Assembly: GCF_024679095.1 (NCBI RefSeq)
Contig: NC_066531.1
Location: 9,684,382-9,748,381 of the forward strand
Origin: Eriocheir sinensis
Lineage: Eukaryota; Arthropoda; Malacostraca; Decapoda; Varunidae
Length of the DNA: 64,000 nt
Direction of reading: 5' to 3'
In this document: one piece after another, positions 45,967-57,215 of the stretch
Numbering within the stretch: position 1 is the stretch's first letter
Layout: each line of letters opens with the position of its first letter
Notes under the pieces: model-generated
Databases searched by the model: none
What the model was told of the DNA's origin: nothing
What the model saw: only the letters and a program-made list of their open reading frames with translations
Made by a program: the position numbers and the translations under genes

Positions 45967-46157
45967 AAAAGTTCAAAGGATCGTAACTTTCCGCCACTAA
46001 GATCTTATAGCCCTCTCGTAGCCGCCATTTTTCATCGTGGGCTACGATCACCACTAAGGTGTATTTTCAAAAGACCGTCCGGATGCTCGTAGCTCACGAT
46101 GATGCGATCGTAAATATCGGTCCGTTCCGTCCCGCTGTCCAGGAATGGAACGCACTT

Positions 46158-46434
46158 TTTTTTTTTTTTTTTTTTTTTTTTTACGTCTTGGCCTATTGCG
46201 CCGGTAGGCTGCTTCCCGGTGGATTCTGAATTCCTGATGGTCGGTCCAAGGCTTCTTCCCGGTGGGGCCTGATGGTCGGCCCAGCCCGTTCTGGCGCAGG
46301 CGAGTGTTTATAGTGGCGCCATCTTGCACCGGCTCATGCTGCCCTCCCGGAGCTCATCTTCAATCCTAGAATCTAGAGACCGGGTTGATAGGTGGTCTTC
46401 TGAACAGCATGTGGGTAGTTTTATGCCACTCGGC
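46158..46434 (-). mobile_element. SINE copy, head truncated
   Basis: Poly-T 46158-46182, then the SINE body in reverse (cttcccggtggggcctgatg, tatagtggcgccatcttgca) to gccactcggcgg. The tRNA-like head is absent. Confidence 0.85.
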
Positions 46435-46906
46435 GGTTCGTTTGGCCAACCAGAAGTGTATCATCAGCCTTTGAGAGTGTTAGCCAATAATATTGCACCG
46501 TGTAAACGTAAACAAATACATGCATTTATATGCCCGAGGCGTTAGTGTAATAAGTAGTGCAAGAACTGCCCAGCTGAGAACAGTAAGAAGTGGCGGAAAG
46601 AAAAGTGGACATGGCAAGTGAGGAGCAGCACACCAAACGCCTTCGTTGAGCCAACTTTTCAGATTAAGACCTGCTGACAATGATACAGGTAATGTGTAAA
46701 ACAATTAGTCATACCTCCACTTAATATCTGTAACACTGAACACTGGGTGGGACGCTTTGTCACACAATGTTCTTAGGCGGAATTCCTTATTATAATTTCC
46801 AGGGTAGTACATAGACTGCAAAGGTATTTATTTATCATCACATCGGCCGATAATGAATTTTCAGCCCTGTAATTACTTTATAGCTGATTTGCAGTTAACT
46901 ATATTA

Positions 46907-47240
46907 CAGGAAAACTGTGAAATCAGTTATTGGATGGATTTTTCATTTTCCTGTTATGAGACCTAGCCTAACCTATCCTAACCTACCCTACCCTAAAGTA
47001 GCTTAACCTACCCTACCCTAAATTAACCTTACCTAACCTACCCAAACTAATCTAACCTTACTTAGCATAACATAACCTAATTACAATAACATAACATTGA
47101 ATCATTTTGTAAGTAAGGTTAGGTTAGGGTAGTTTAGGGTATATTAGGTTACGTTAGGTTCCATAACTTAGCAAAATGAAAAATCCATTTCACAAATTCA
47201 TTAAGGATTTCATGAAATGACTGATTTCACACTTTCCCTG
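46907..47240. mobile_element. mariner-like MITE with pentamer-rich arms
   Basis: Left caggaaaactgtgaaatcag; right (reverse complement) cagggaaagtgtgaaatcag. TA flanks both ends (46905-46906, 47241-47242). A second inverted word (atttttcatttt / aaaatgaaaaat) lies inside. The arms hold cctaacctacc on the left and ggttaggttaggg on the right, so the whole element folds back. Confidence 0.75.
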
Positions 47241-47261
47241 TAACATACACACGCCAGTTTA

Positions 47262-47460
47262 CGGCCATTTCGCCCCCAAGTATTATCTAACTACCGTATG
47301 CACAAATCATGTAGTAGTATAAACGTTATTAAAACCCAAGAGAAACACTCCTGTACTGGCTATTATCACGATCAATATGTCACATACGAGTCATGTAATG
47401 TGGGCGAAATGACGCCACCGAGTGGGCGAAATGACTTTTTGCTATGGGCGAAATGACCGG
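47262..47460. repeat. Small foldback with three gggcgaaatgac copies
   Basis: gggcgaaatgac occurs at 47402, 47424 and 47446 (22-bp spacing). Its inverse ggccatttcgccc is at 47263-47275. Likely a ~200-bp MITE. Confidence 0.5.
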
Positions 47461-47464
47461 ATAC

Positions 47465-48524
47465 CTACACGCCTCCTTTTCTTCATTTTTTAAAATTGTT
47501 GCTATCAAACCTTGACCACACCCTAAATAATCCGTTAGAAACATTTTTGAGGTAGAAACACCCTTCCTGCCCCAGCTTTCCGGACCTCTGTAGGGAACTA
47601 GCTAGAGTTTGTGGTTGGGAGCTTGGAAATAAGCAATTTGCACTTAAAATTACCTACAAATGCAACAGAATTACTACCGCTTTCCCAAGTCAGTTTTGAT
47701 AGATTATATTGATGAGGGGGTACGCGACACCTGGGGGGGGGGCTGTTTTGGTCAAAATTTATCATTTTGCAAAACTGGGTTAAAAACGTTCATACATCTA
47801 GAAATAATCCCCGATCAATGTTTTCCTCGTAGTGCAAATTTTAAATGTCTGGCGCGGGTTTAAATGGACCGAGTTAAAGGTTAAATTTTGTTGATAGGGT
47901 TAAGGAGATAGGAGTATTAAAAGGTAAGAGTGACAAAAAAACACTATTTCACGCGATGTTGGACGAACATAATAAAAAATACCAATATGCCTTTCTGCAT
48001 GGGAAACTTTCAGAATATTTTCCATAGGGCTCTACGCATACCTAAAGACTATTCACAGCCATAAAATGAAAGTGATTGGTTATGTATTAATGGTGCTGTG
48101 TAATTTTAAGTGACGCTACTCGTATACGCACATATATACGTATAAGTATACATACGTTGTTCTGGCTCGTACAAAATGTAGGCAACATAGATGCCTACTT
48201 AGTTTCATCTCAACACCCGATAGTTTAGTTAGATGACCTCAGGTGTCCCGTACCCCATTAATGGGAAGGATTGGCTTTGCGAGTTGAGTGGCTCGTGTTT
48301 TTGTTTCATTGTGGTGTAAGGCACTGACTGTCACCACCTCATTTTTTTCTGGTAACTGCACTTAAGTCTCACAATGGTGGAGAAAACCATTTTTTTTCTA
48401 GTAGATTTTCGTGTTTCGAATTAATTTGCTAGGTAACTTTGTCGGAAACCAATTTTTTTTATCCTTCTCAGAATGTAATGAATAATTAAATTAATGAACT
48501 ATGAAATAAAGAAAAAGATTAATA
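47465..48524. other. AT-rich stretch without recognised gene
   Basis: Nothing recognisable on either strand. Confidence 0.4.
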
Positions 48525-48856
48525 CGTTAGGTACGTACTTAAATAATACACCAAAACCTACAAGAAAATAATTTAGTCCTCATATTATACACTCATAACA
48601 GACAGTTATGTGGCGTGGTGGGAGACCTAATTAAACTAACCTATTCCAACCCAACCCATCCTAGTAACCATGTAACCCTAAAGTTATTTTCTTGTTTTTT
48701 TGTGTATTAAGTTAAGAAGTACCTGTCGTATTAATCTTTCACTTATCTAGTTATTCATTAATTTCTGAGGATACAAAAATTGGTTTGCAATTGAGTTAAC
48801 TAGCAAATTAATTAAAAAAAACATTTATTTATTTATTTATTTATTGTTGGAAATAT
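48525..48856 (+). repeat. 332-bp direct repeat, left copy
   Basis: From cgttaggtacgtacttaaat to ttattgttggaaatat. It recurs at 50369-50696 with only about half a dozen differences. The two copies flank the LINE-B fragment exactly. Confidence 0.92.
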
Positions 48857-50368
48857 GAGCGAGTGCCTAGCGATGAGGTGTACGTCTTTGCTCCAGTGCC
48901 GGCCTTCTGGCGGTAGAGGAGTTCACGGCGCGCACTACCAAGGCTGATAAACTGACTATTTGCAAGTTGCAAAATATCCTGTTCCAGGCGATATCGTGGG
49001 CACTGTCTGGAAAACAACTGGTGAGCATCCTGGCAATAGAAGCAATAAGCATCTGACTCACATTCCGCCGTCGAGTGTGAGCCTAATGCAGAACAATTAC
49101 CACACCGAGAAGGCTCAGTGCAGGATTTCTTATCATGACCATACCCGTAACATGAAAAACACTGTGGAGGGCGGTCAACAAAAGGCTTTGCCCGAAGATG
49201 GAGGGGGCCAATACTGACACGGCCAGGGAGGGTAGAACCAAAAAAGGAGAGAAGTATCATGTTAGCTGAACCCTTCATCTTGGACACCTTATGAACAGAA
49301 CTAGGGCACATCCCAAGTATTTCCTCTTCAGAGAACTCATAGAGGTCATGATTATATATACTGCCTTTACTATAATTGAAGGTATGGTGTGCTTTGACCG
49401 TTTCAAACATGTTGTCAGCAGGGCATGGTAGATGTTGCAGCATTTTAGCTTGAGTAATATCTTTAGCCCTGACTAACACTCCCTTCCCATACTTTTTCAG
49501 ATTCCCCTCAGGGATCGTGCCAATTTATTTGGCGAGGTACCTGGCAGCATGAATGAAGTTGCCACGCCCATTCCTATAGTATGCAACAAACCAACGAGGG
49601 GGAGGGACCTGGCTGTCCCTGGGAGTTGGCTCTAACAAAGCGTCTTCAATGAGATTCGGGACATAGTCCATGTCACTGTCAGAAATATTGGAAAAGCTAA
49701 GAGTTTCGCTTGAAATCCAGCACTTGCGATAGGCAGAGTCGCAACAGCATCACACGCCGATTGGGCTTCAGCTCTGGAAGCAAAGGTGACATAACATCAG
49801 TTTGACTTGAAGTCTCCATCATAAATGAGACGGATGCGAAGGACTGCCAAATGGCTTGAGTAAGGAGTGCAAGGCACGGTAGGAAAACGATGGATCGATA
49901 TTCACCATCTGAAGTGCGTCCAGCTTGGAAGAGGGACGCACATCAGAGCTACCCCCAGAATGGGAGGCAGCCTTGTCAGACACACGTGGACTTTTGTGTC
50001 GCACGGACTTCTTTTGGTCAGCCCCTCTAGGAGGTAGGGACTTTCAAGCGGCACCACCAGGAACGGTGAAAGGCTCCAAGGTGACGACGAGAGAGGACCG
50101 TGTAGGGGTAATCGGGGACAGGCGGACGTCAGGTAGAGAGGCAGGCCGAGGCAAGGGAAACTTACCCATACACAGCGGAGGTGTTTCACTCCCCCACACC
50201 CCCACCCACCACGGAGCCCAACAATGGGAGGCTGAATGTTGGGGCCAGACCGCACCCAACAGCCCCAGGGGTAATGGGGAAGTATACGCATCCACTGCCA
50301 GGTGTTTAACGGCGGCCACGGGACCGTTGCGACCGCCCACCCGGCAATGACCACTTGACCCTAGCCAT
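48857..50368 (-). mobile_element. LINE-B fragment (5' UTR end and ORF1) between direct repeats
   Basis: The minus strand starts gatggctagggtcaagtggt (same as 62470-62510), passes through the ORF1 N-terminus and ends inside ORF1 at 48857. The 3' half of the LINE and its tail are missing. Close to the copy in 57204-59869 and 62424-62510, but without the nested insertions found there, so it shows the original layout. Confidence 0.88.
48870..49479 (-). pseudogene. LINE-B ORF1, zinc-knuckle part
   Basis: Encodes LVRAKDITQAKMLQHLPCPA, EEEILGMCPSSVHKVSKMKG and three knuckles: CFSCYGYGHDKKSC, CGNCSALGSHSTAEC, CFYCQDAHQLFSRQC. Nucleic-acid-binding ORF1 protein of the I type. The frame begins in mid-protein; upstream (49500-50350) the N-terminal RRM-like part lies in other frames. 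Confidence 0.8.
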
Positions 50369-50696
50369 CGTTAGGTACGTACTTAAATAATACACCAAAA
50401 CCTACAAGAAAATAATTTAGTCCTCATATTAAACACTCATAACAGACAGTTATGTGGCGTGGTGAGGGACCTAATTAAACTAACCTATTCCAACCCAACC
50501 CATCCTAGTAACCTATGTAACCCTGAAGTTATTTTCTTGTTTTTTTGTGTATTAAGTTAAGAAGTACCTGTCGTATTAATCTTTCACTTATCTAGTTATT
50601 CATTAATTTCTGAGGATACAAAAATTGGTTTGCAATTGAGTTAACTAGCAAATTAATAAAAAAAACATTTATTTATTTATTTATTGTTGGAAATAT
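50369..50696 (+). repeat. 328-bp direct repeat, right copy
   Basis: See 48525-48856. Followed directly by a Myb-like exon. Confidence 0.92.
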
Positions 50697-50932
50697 TATA
50701 ATCTTACAATCACTTTTGGTTGGCTGGACAGAAAAGCTGTCTTGCAGGAGAAGTTCAGCCGTCAATTAACTGCTGAGAAGGAAATAACTGCATGGGATGA
50801 AATAACTTGTGCCGGCAATGCAGTTTCTCGCGTGTAGCAAGGCAGAGAGAAAGTGAAGAAAAAAAAATGTTGATTTCAAATCAGTGGTGAAAAAGAAGTA
50901 CGCTACCCTAAAACGTGAACAGGAAAGAACTG
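50697..50932 (+). pseudogene. Myb/SANT-like exon 1 of a Harbinger-partner gene
   Basis: FGWLDRKAVLQEKFSRQLTA, EKEITAWDEITCAGNAVSRV, a stop, EKVKKK, then after a frame slip DFKSVVKKKYATLKREQERT and a donor (actg|gtaagg) with the same phase 1 as exon 1 of the intact gene at 28174. Typical Myb_DNA-bind_5 pattern. Dead. Confidence 0.65.
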
Positions 50933-51004
50933 GTAAGGAAAATTGTTTACTTTTGTGGGGAGAGTAGTCCTTTATAATAATTGTAGGCATGCGTGCACAC
51001 ACAC

Positions 51005-51215
51005 ACACAGTTGCCTTGTGGCCCACACCTGACAGAGGTCGGACGTGGGTCACGGAGCTCCGAAAGGAGCAGCCCGGGCCCAGCCTGTTGGTCTCCCCCC
51101 TTCCCCTACTTCCCCCTCTCCCATTTCATCAAAACCCCAACACCGTAAGAAACTTTTGTGACATGAAGCTTTATTATGGTGACAGACAGTGAGTGCAGTG
51201 CGTTTGTGGTGTCGT
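51005..51215 (+). repeat. Dispersed ~205-bp repeat (partner at 30635-30840)
   Basis: Inverted relative to the copy inside the Harbinger intron. It lies just downstream of another Harbinger-partner exon, so the association occurs twice. Confidence 0.65.
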
Positions 51216-51827
51216 GAAGACAGTGTAACTGAGTTGAAATGGTCAGTATGACGCCGACGCGGCTTTACCATCCGGCGGACCCCCAGGTCCTCCCAGGTAC
51301 ACCAGCCCGTCCATCGCTGGCCGGGAAACTTCGGTTCAGGTGCAGTGCAGTGTTGAGGCCCGTCACTCAGGTGGAGTCATGGGTGGGGCAATCAGCACTC
51401 CGCTTAACATACAATGCAGTGCAGACCAGAGGCAGAGACAATAGACGTTCCCACGCCTACTGCTGCTCGGTCAGCCTCTTCCCATCCTGCTGGACGGATT
51501 GGCAGGTCAACGCTAAGCCCATAAGCTGAGTGAGGGTCGAAATCGCCTCTACCTGCACCCAAGCCATCACTGCGACCTGACCCTTTCTGACCTGGGGTTG
51601 ACCTGGGGCTTTACACCTGACGCGCCACCCGGAAGACCACACCGCCTCCTACCGCACGAACGCACTGCATTCCGCCTCACTTCCACTCCGCCCGCCCTCA
51701 ACCATTTCATCACAACTTCCCCACAATGTAAACCACAGACCCCCTATACCCCTCTCATATTGTACTTTTCCCCTTCTTTTACTATATTTCAATATTGTAC
51801 TTTAACGTGTATATTTTCAGCGAAAGA
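51216..51827. other. No recognised gene
   Basis: GC-rich open frame 51239-51526 without a known domain. Confidence 0.4.
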
Positions 51828-52078
51828 TTGATTGATTGATTTAAATTAGGCGCCGCAACAGCCAGGGTCATGTGGCGCCGCATTCAATGAGTTAAAAACA
51901 AAAAAATAGAAAAAATAAATAAATAAAAGGGCTACAAAAAGGAACCTAAAAAAGTAAACTAAGATCAAAGCCAAACAAAACGAGACGAAACAATTCACAC
52001 AGAAAACGGTCATAACTCATGGAGAAGGCATAAAGAGAAGTACCTCATGTCCCGGGGAAAGGCATCTCCCTCCCAGCA

Positions 52079-53310
52079 TCAGCGAGAGGCGGAATGATCC
52101 GTCTTCTCCCCGACACTGCGACAGGTATCGCACTCAACCAGCAAGTGCCGCACGGTCAGGGGAACCAAGCAGTCATCACAATAAGGCTGTACCCCCCGGG
52201 CCATGAGGTAACCATGTGTTAGACGCGTATGACCCGTCCGAAGACGGGTCAAGGCTGTCTGCGAGCGACGGTCACGGACACTTTTGTATGACCAGACCAA
52301 GGACGAGACACTGTCCTGGTAATCTCTCCCATTTTGGAAGTCGCACCCCGAGCATTCCACCTCTCCTGCCAACTGGCAAGAATTGCCTTGCGAATCTCTG
52401 GAAACATATCTGTACACGGGACAGCACTAGGGGGGGGGGCAGCTCTAGCTGCTGCCTCCCTTGCAAGTCCATCAGCTCGTTCGTTCCCGTGTACGCCAAC
52501 GTGTCCTGGAACCCAACAAAACCCAACGCAATATCCCCTGTTGCTGAGCAAATACAGCCACTCGAGAGCAGATAAAACTAGGGGATTAACAGAGGGAGTA
52601 AAGGAGCCCAGCGCAGAAAGAGCGCTACGAGAATCACTAAAGATCATAAAAGAGTCCACAGGAAGGGTAAAAATAATCTGTAAAGAGAGGACTATTGCAG
52701 ACAGCTCTGCAGTAAATATAGAAGCAACAGAAGAAAGACTACCTCCCCGACAGAAGGAGGGGAACACAACACCAAAGCCAACTCCAGCATCCAATTTAGA
52801 GCCATCAGTAAAGACAGGGATGGAGTCCGAGTGTTCAGTGAAATGCTCTAAAAATAAGGCTCGGGACGCATATGGCGGTAAATCCCTCTTACTATCTATA
52901 GTGGGAGAACACACGGATACACCAGGGAACTGCCAGTATCCAACCCTAGGTACTCGATAAGGGCAGATAGGAATGGGAGGGAAAGACAACGCTGTCATGG
53001 CAGACGCTACCCGAAACCCAAAAGGTTTAGGGAGACTAGGTCGCTCATCATATGCAGGCGAAAGGAAATCCCGCAAAATTGACACACAAGGAACTGATTC
53101 TGGAAGGCGTTGGACGGGGAACCAGCAACGGAATAGAGAGGACTGGCGTCTCAAATCCAGAGGCAGGACGCCAGCATCCACGAGGAGGCTAGGTATCGGT
53201 GAAGACCGGAATGCACCAGTAGCCAAGCGGACCCCGGCGTGATGTACTGAGTCCAACACGCGTAGGTGAGCCTCCTTGGCGGAGGAGTATACCTCGCAGC
53301 CATATTCCAA
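52079..53310 (-). pseudogene. LINE-B RNase H and C-terminal Cys-rich region
   Basis: The minus strand from 53310 (MEYGCEVYSSAKEAHLRVLD) is the RT thumb. RNase H shows IPVFTDGSKLDAG, ASIFTAELSAIVLSL, MIFSDSRSALSAL and CWVPGHVGVHGNERADGLAR, all catalytic positions. In another frame QPYCDDCLVPLTVRHLLVEC follows (52250-52150), the terminal zinc-like motif of I elements. The RNase H stretch is uninterrupted. Confidence 0.85.
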
Positions 53311-53364
53311 CTTGGAAAGGATGAGTGTTCTGTGGAGGAGGAGTAGCGTGTCCCTGTCTGCACC

Positions 53365-54395
53365 CTAAGAGGTATGAGCTAAAACACGAAGGAGGGACAG
53401 GGCTTTCTGACAAGCCGCCTTAACGTAACGTAAATGAGGCACCCAGGTTAGGCGGCTATCAAATAAAAGACCGAGGTAACGAGTCGTCTCTACACAGGAC
53501 AGTCGCCTATTACCAAGATATAAGTCAGGGTCCGGATGAACGCCTCGAAGACGACATAAATGCATAGCTACTGTCTTTGAGGACGAAAATCGAAAGCCGC
53601 GCGTATTTCCCCAATTGGCGACTATTAATAGCCTATTGCAGTTTTCGTTCAATCAACGACATCCTTGCCGCAGAAAACGAAATGGATAAATCGTCTACAT
53701 AATTATAAGGAGCTATGAACTCCATCAGGCAGGAGACCAACGACTCCATTAATAGCCACAGCAAATAGCGCAACACTGAGAATACTTCCCTGTGGTACAC
53801 CATCCTCAAGTGGACAAACCTCGGAAAGAGTACTCCCCACTCTAACCCGTAAAAGACGATGAGATAAAAACTCCTGAATAAAAACAGGGAGACGGCCACG
53901 AAGACCAAACTCAAACAGGTTAAGTAAAATTCCATGACACCAAGCGGTGTCATTGGCCTTCTCCAGATCAAAAAACACGGTCACCTGGTGGTGATTATTG
54001 GCAAACGCCTCACAAACTGAGGATTCCAAGGATAAAAGAGCATCCGAAGTGGACCGCACCTTTCGGAAACCATATTGCACCGGAGTCAATAAATTCCGGC
54101 TCTCCAAGTACCACATAAGCCTGACATTCACCATCTTCTCCATCAATTTACAAATGCAGGATGTTAAAGAAATAGGACGATAGTTAGTTGCTTGGAGATG
54201 ATCTTTCCCAGGCTTCAGAATGGGGAGAATTACAGCCACACTCCACAGAGATGGAAAATCACCGGTACGCCAAATGAAATTGTAAAGATCCAATAAAAAT
54301 GTAAAACCACAGTCAGACATGTGGCGTAAGAAAGCATAAGGGATGTCGTCTGGACCTGGCGAGGAATCATGACACTGGGATAAAGCCGTCTTCAA
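53365..54395 (-). pseudogene. LINE-B reverse transcriptase
   Basis: SSPGPDDIPYAFLRHM, FPSLWSVAVILPILKPGKD, NYRPISLTSCICKLMEKMVN, VTVFFDLEKANDTAWCHGIL (catalytic Asp; K-A-N-D where K-A-Y-D is usual), EDGVPQGSILSVALFAVAIN, then YVDDLSISFSAARM in another frame. YVDD is intact. At least two frame changes (~53700, ~53640). Confidence 0.87.
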
Positions 54396-54399
54396 CTCG

Positions 54400-55595
54400 G
54401 AGAGAGAAAATGGGATATTTAAGATTCCCCTCCGGTGGAAGCAAAGTTAACGCCGAGTGATTCCAAATCCCGGCGATGACGTCCCCTGGTGCAGTAGGAT
54501 CTTTCCTAGAGACACTGGTAAAGTGCTTGGCGAATAGGTCAGCAACAGTCTTAGGGTCCGCCACCGTTTCCCCTGCATGCGATAACACTGGAGAAATTCG
54601 TTGAGCCTCCTTGAAAGTGCGTCGTGCTCGAGCACGCGCTCGCCGAAAAGCATCCAAACACTGGGGGTCCCCACGGTGACGACGATGTCGAGAGAATGCA
54701 GCACGCTTCTCTTGCACAGCAGTAGTGCAAGCGGCGTTCCACCAGGGAACAGGACGTTTAGGGAACTGGCCAGACGTCCTGGGGACGGATTGAAGGGCTG
54801 CAGAATGTAGGGCATCAGTGAAATAGGATGCAACCTCGTCAGAAGTTCCAAAGTCACCCAACGGACGAAGAGAGGAGCTAAGTTCCGTAAATCGCTGCCA
54901 GTCTGCTTTATCTAGACGCCAGCGAGAAAGGTGTGACTGTGGTACAGAATCAATGCGTTCCAATAAAATTGGAAAGTGGTCATTGCCATACAAGCCCGGT
55001 AAGACCCGCCAACGAAAATCAGGAAAAGAATTATAAGTGCAAAGTGAAAGATCTATAGAGGTAAAAGTACCAGTCTGGCTGTGAAAATGTGTCACCTCCC
55101 CAGAGTTTAAAATTTGTAATCCCTGATCCTCAATAAAAGAAGCAACTAAAAGTCCGCGTGGGTTGGTAGCACCATCATCCCACAACGGATGGCGACCGTT
55201 AAAATCCCCTAATAAAAGTAAAGGCGATTAAAGTTCCTGCACCAGGTCGTCAAGATCGTGTCTGTCAACGGGAACACCAGGAGGGAGATAAAGGCTACAT
55301 AATGTATAAAATTTGCCCAAATAAACCTTAACAGCAACAGACTGCAACGTTGAGTGAAGCTGTAATGGGACATAAGGGATATCACAGCGAACGAATATGG
55401 CGGTGCCACCATGGTGGCCCTGTCCAGGATTAGGGGTACTGTAAACGGCACGATACCCAGGAGGACTAGAGTGAGTGTAGTCTCCGAGCATTGTCTCCTG
55501 TAAACAAAGACAAGCAGGAGAAAACCGAGATATCAATGCTCGAAGTTCCTCCCACGAGGCTCGTAGGCCTCTACAATTCCACTGGAGGAGTCGGA
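54400..55595 (-). pseudogene. LINE-B APE endonuclease
   Basis: ISRFSPACLCLQETMLGDY (catalytic Glu), GQGHHGGTAIFVRCDIPY, then a stop at 55229. It continues LLLLGDFNGRHPLWDDG, TFTSIDLSLC and LYGNDHFPILLERI (catalytic Asp/His). Downstream is the linker with RRARARARRTFKEAQR. Confidence 0.85.
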
Positions 55596-55601
55596 AGATG
55601 T

Positions 55602-56095
55602 CTATTTTCGAGTGCGCTCCAGGCGAGCCCCTGAAAGAGACTGCCTTTTACCCACCTGATTCGGTACGGTAATACGGCGAGAAGAGAAGACTGGGACCCG
55701 ATAGGGGCCGGGTCGAGGGACCTCGAGCTCTCTCCCAACAAAGGAACCTGCGCCCGCTCCGGACGCCGCACTACTAGAGCCAGACCGCACACCACTCCCC
55801 GAAGCTACATGCTCGCGGGGAGGATTCCCAACACTATCTCCAAGGGATTCCTCAGTTTCCATATCCTGATCAGGAAAACCACTAGAAGCAACAGGAACTG
55901 GAACAGAGGGGGTCGCAGCAGGTTCAATATGAGCCTCCGCATCTTCCTCCATAGACCTTTCATGGGAGACCCCAGAATCATGTATACCTACAGTAATCTT
56001 AGTTGGCGGAACAGATTCAACTGAATCTGTAGAACCGCGATGTCGCTTCTTTATACCTCTGGCGGACTTCGGCGAAGCAATGTGAGGTGCATGTA
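55602..56095 (-). pseudogene. LINE-B ORF1, C-terminal tail
   Basis: Low-complexity Ser/Gly/Glu/Pro tail (KSARGIKKRHRGSTDSVESV; VASGSGVRSGSSSAASGAGA), ending LSGARLERTRK and a stop at 55602, just before ORF2. It was separated from the zinc-knuckle part by the MITE at 56096. Confidence 0.65.
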
Positions 56096-56475
56096 CAGTC
56101 GCGGACAGAAGTGAAGACACAGATTTCAGAACAATTCAGTCAGCTGGCGAAAACTGGCAACTAATACCAGTCCCGAGAATTCCAGTACCAGTAGTACCGG
56201 TACCATATATGTGTCAGTATGTATAATAGATAGGAAAAGTTGGCGCCTGAACTTTGCTAATATCTGCTGTTAGTGTTATTAGATAATGAGTCTTTTCATA
56301 ATACCTATATACTGATTTTTTATGCAGAAAGTAAGTACTCAGAGAGAAAGGGCCGGCACACTCCGGTACTGGTACCGGTACTAACGGTACCAACGATGGT
56401 GTCGCACGCAGCACGTCATGACTTATTAATTTTTAATTTCATATATTTATTTATTTACCTACTTATTTATATTTT

Positions 56476-56479
<4 letters not shown>

Positions 56480-56532
<53 letters not shown>
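56480..56532 (+). repeat. (AC)n microsatellite
   Basis: About 26 AC units within the MITE. Confidence 0.95.
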
Positions 56533-56534
<2 letters not shown>

Positions 56535-56640
56535 ACTATTAGGCTATTGATATAATCCTTGTAAGATGTGTGTAGCCTAGCACCGTAAGGTGTTCCCTAC
56601 ATAGTAGCATCATTCTCCATGGTGCCCGCCGCGTCATTAG

Positions 56641-56642
<2 letters not shown>

Positions 56643-56729
<87 letters not shown>
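56643..56729 (+). repeat. (TA)n microsatellite
   Basis: About 43 TA units within the MITE. Confidence 0.95.
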
Positions 56730-56732
<3 letters not shown>

Positions 56733-57215
56733 CTAACAATAACTTTTATAAGAACATGTGTGTAGCCTATTTATCCCAAGGAGTTCTCCCTACACTGAAC
56801 GATAACGTTTCACAAATCTTCGTCCATTGTTCTTCCACAATCAAATAGTATCATTTTATCATAAGAGTTAAAATCATGTGCAAGTATTTACGTTGGTTAT
56901 TGATTTTATGATACGGTTTGATTAAAAGAGTTGGACATTATAGTAATATAAATAGCGGAAAGATCAGCCATTGGTAGTTGCCAGAAAGCAAAGTCATATT
57001 AATGACATGATAATTGTTTTAGCATTAAATTAATATTTTCACCCCCAACAAAGTACTGTTACCTTCTTTTATTTATAAGCAAGTGTTTTTATCAGGTATT
57101 TTACAAACTTATTGCTTGTGAATCAAATTAAAAGGGAAAACTCTTTAGTGCCTGTGAACGAAAGTTACTGAAATCTGTGTCTTCACTTCTGTCCGCGACA
57201 GTACATCAACATGCA

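Larger units (their letters stand above)
56096..57201. mobile_element. Tc1/mariner-type MITE in LINE-B ORF1
   Basis: The 33-bp ends are inverted: left cagtcgcggacagaagtgaa + gacacagatttcag; right reads the same from the other strand with one change (ctgtcgcgg). TA flanks both (56094-56095, 57202-57203). No transposase inside. It holds (AC)n at 56480-56532, (TA)n at 56643-56729 and ggtaccggtac-type words. Confidence 0.85.

Noticed and set aside
49925..50350. Plus-strand frames opposite LINE-B ORF1 (also 59508-59930)
   Set aside because: Antisense shadows of the GC-rich ORF1 sequence; no domain.
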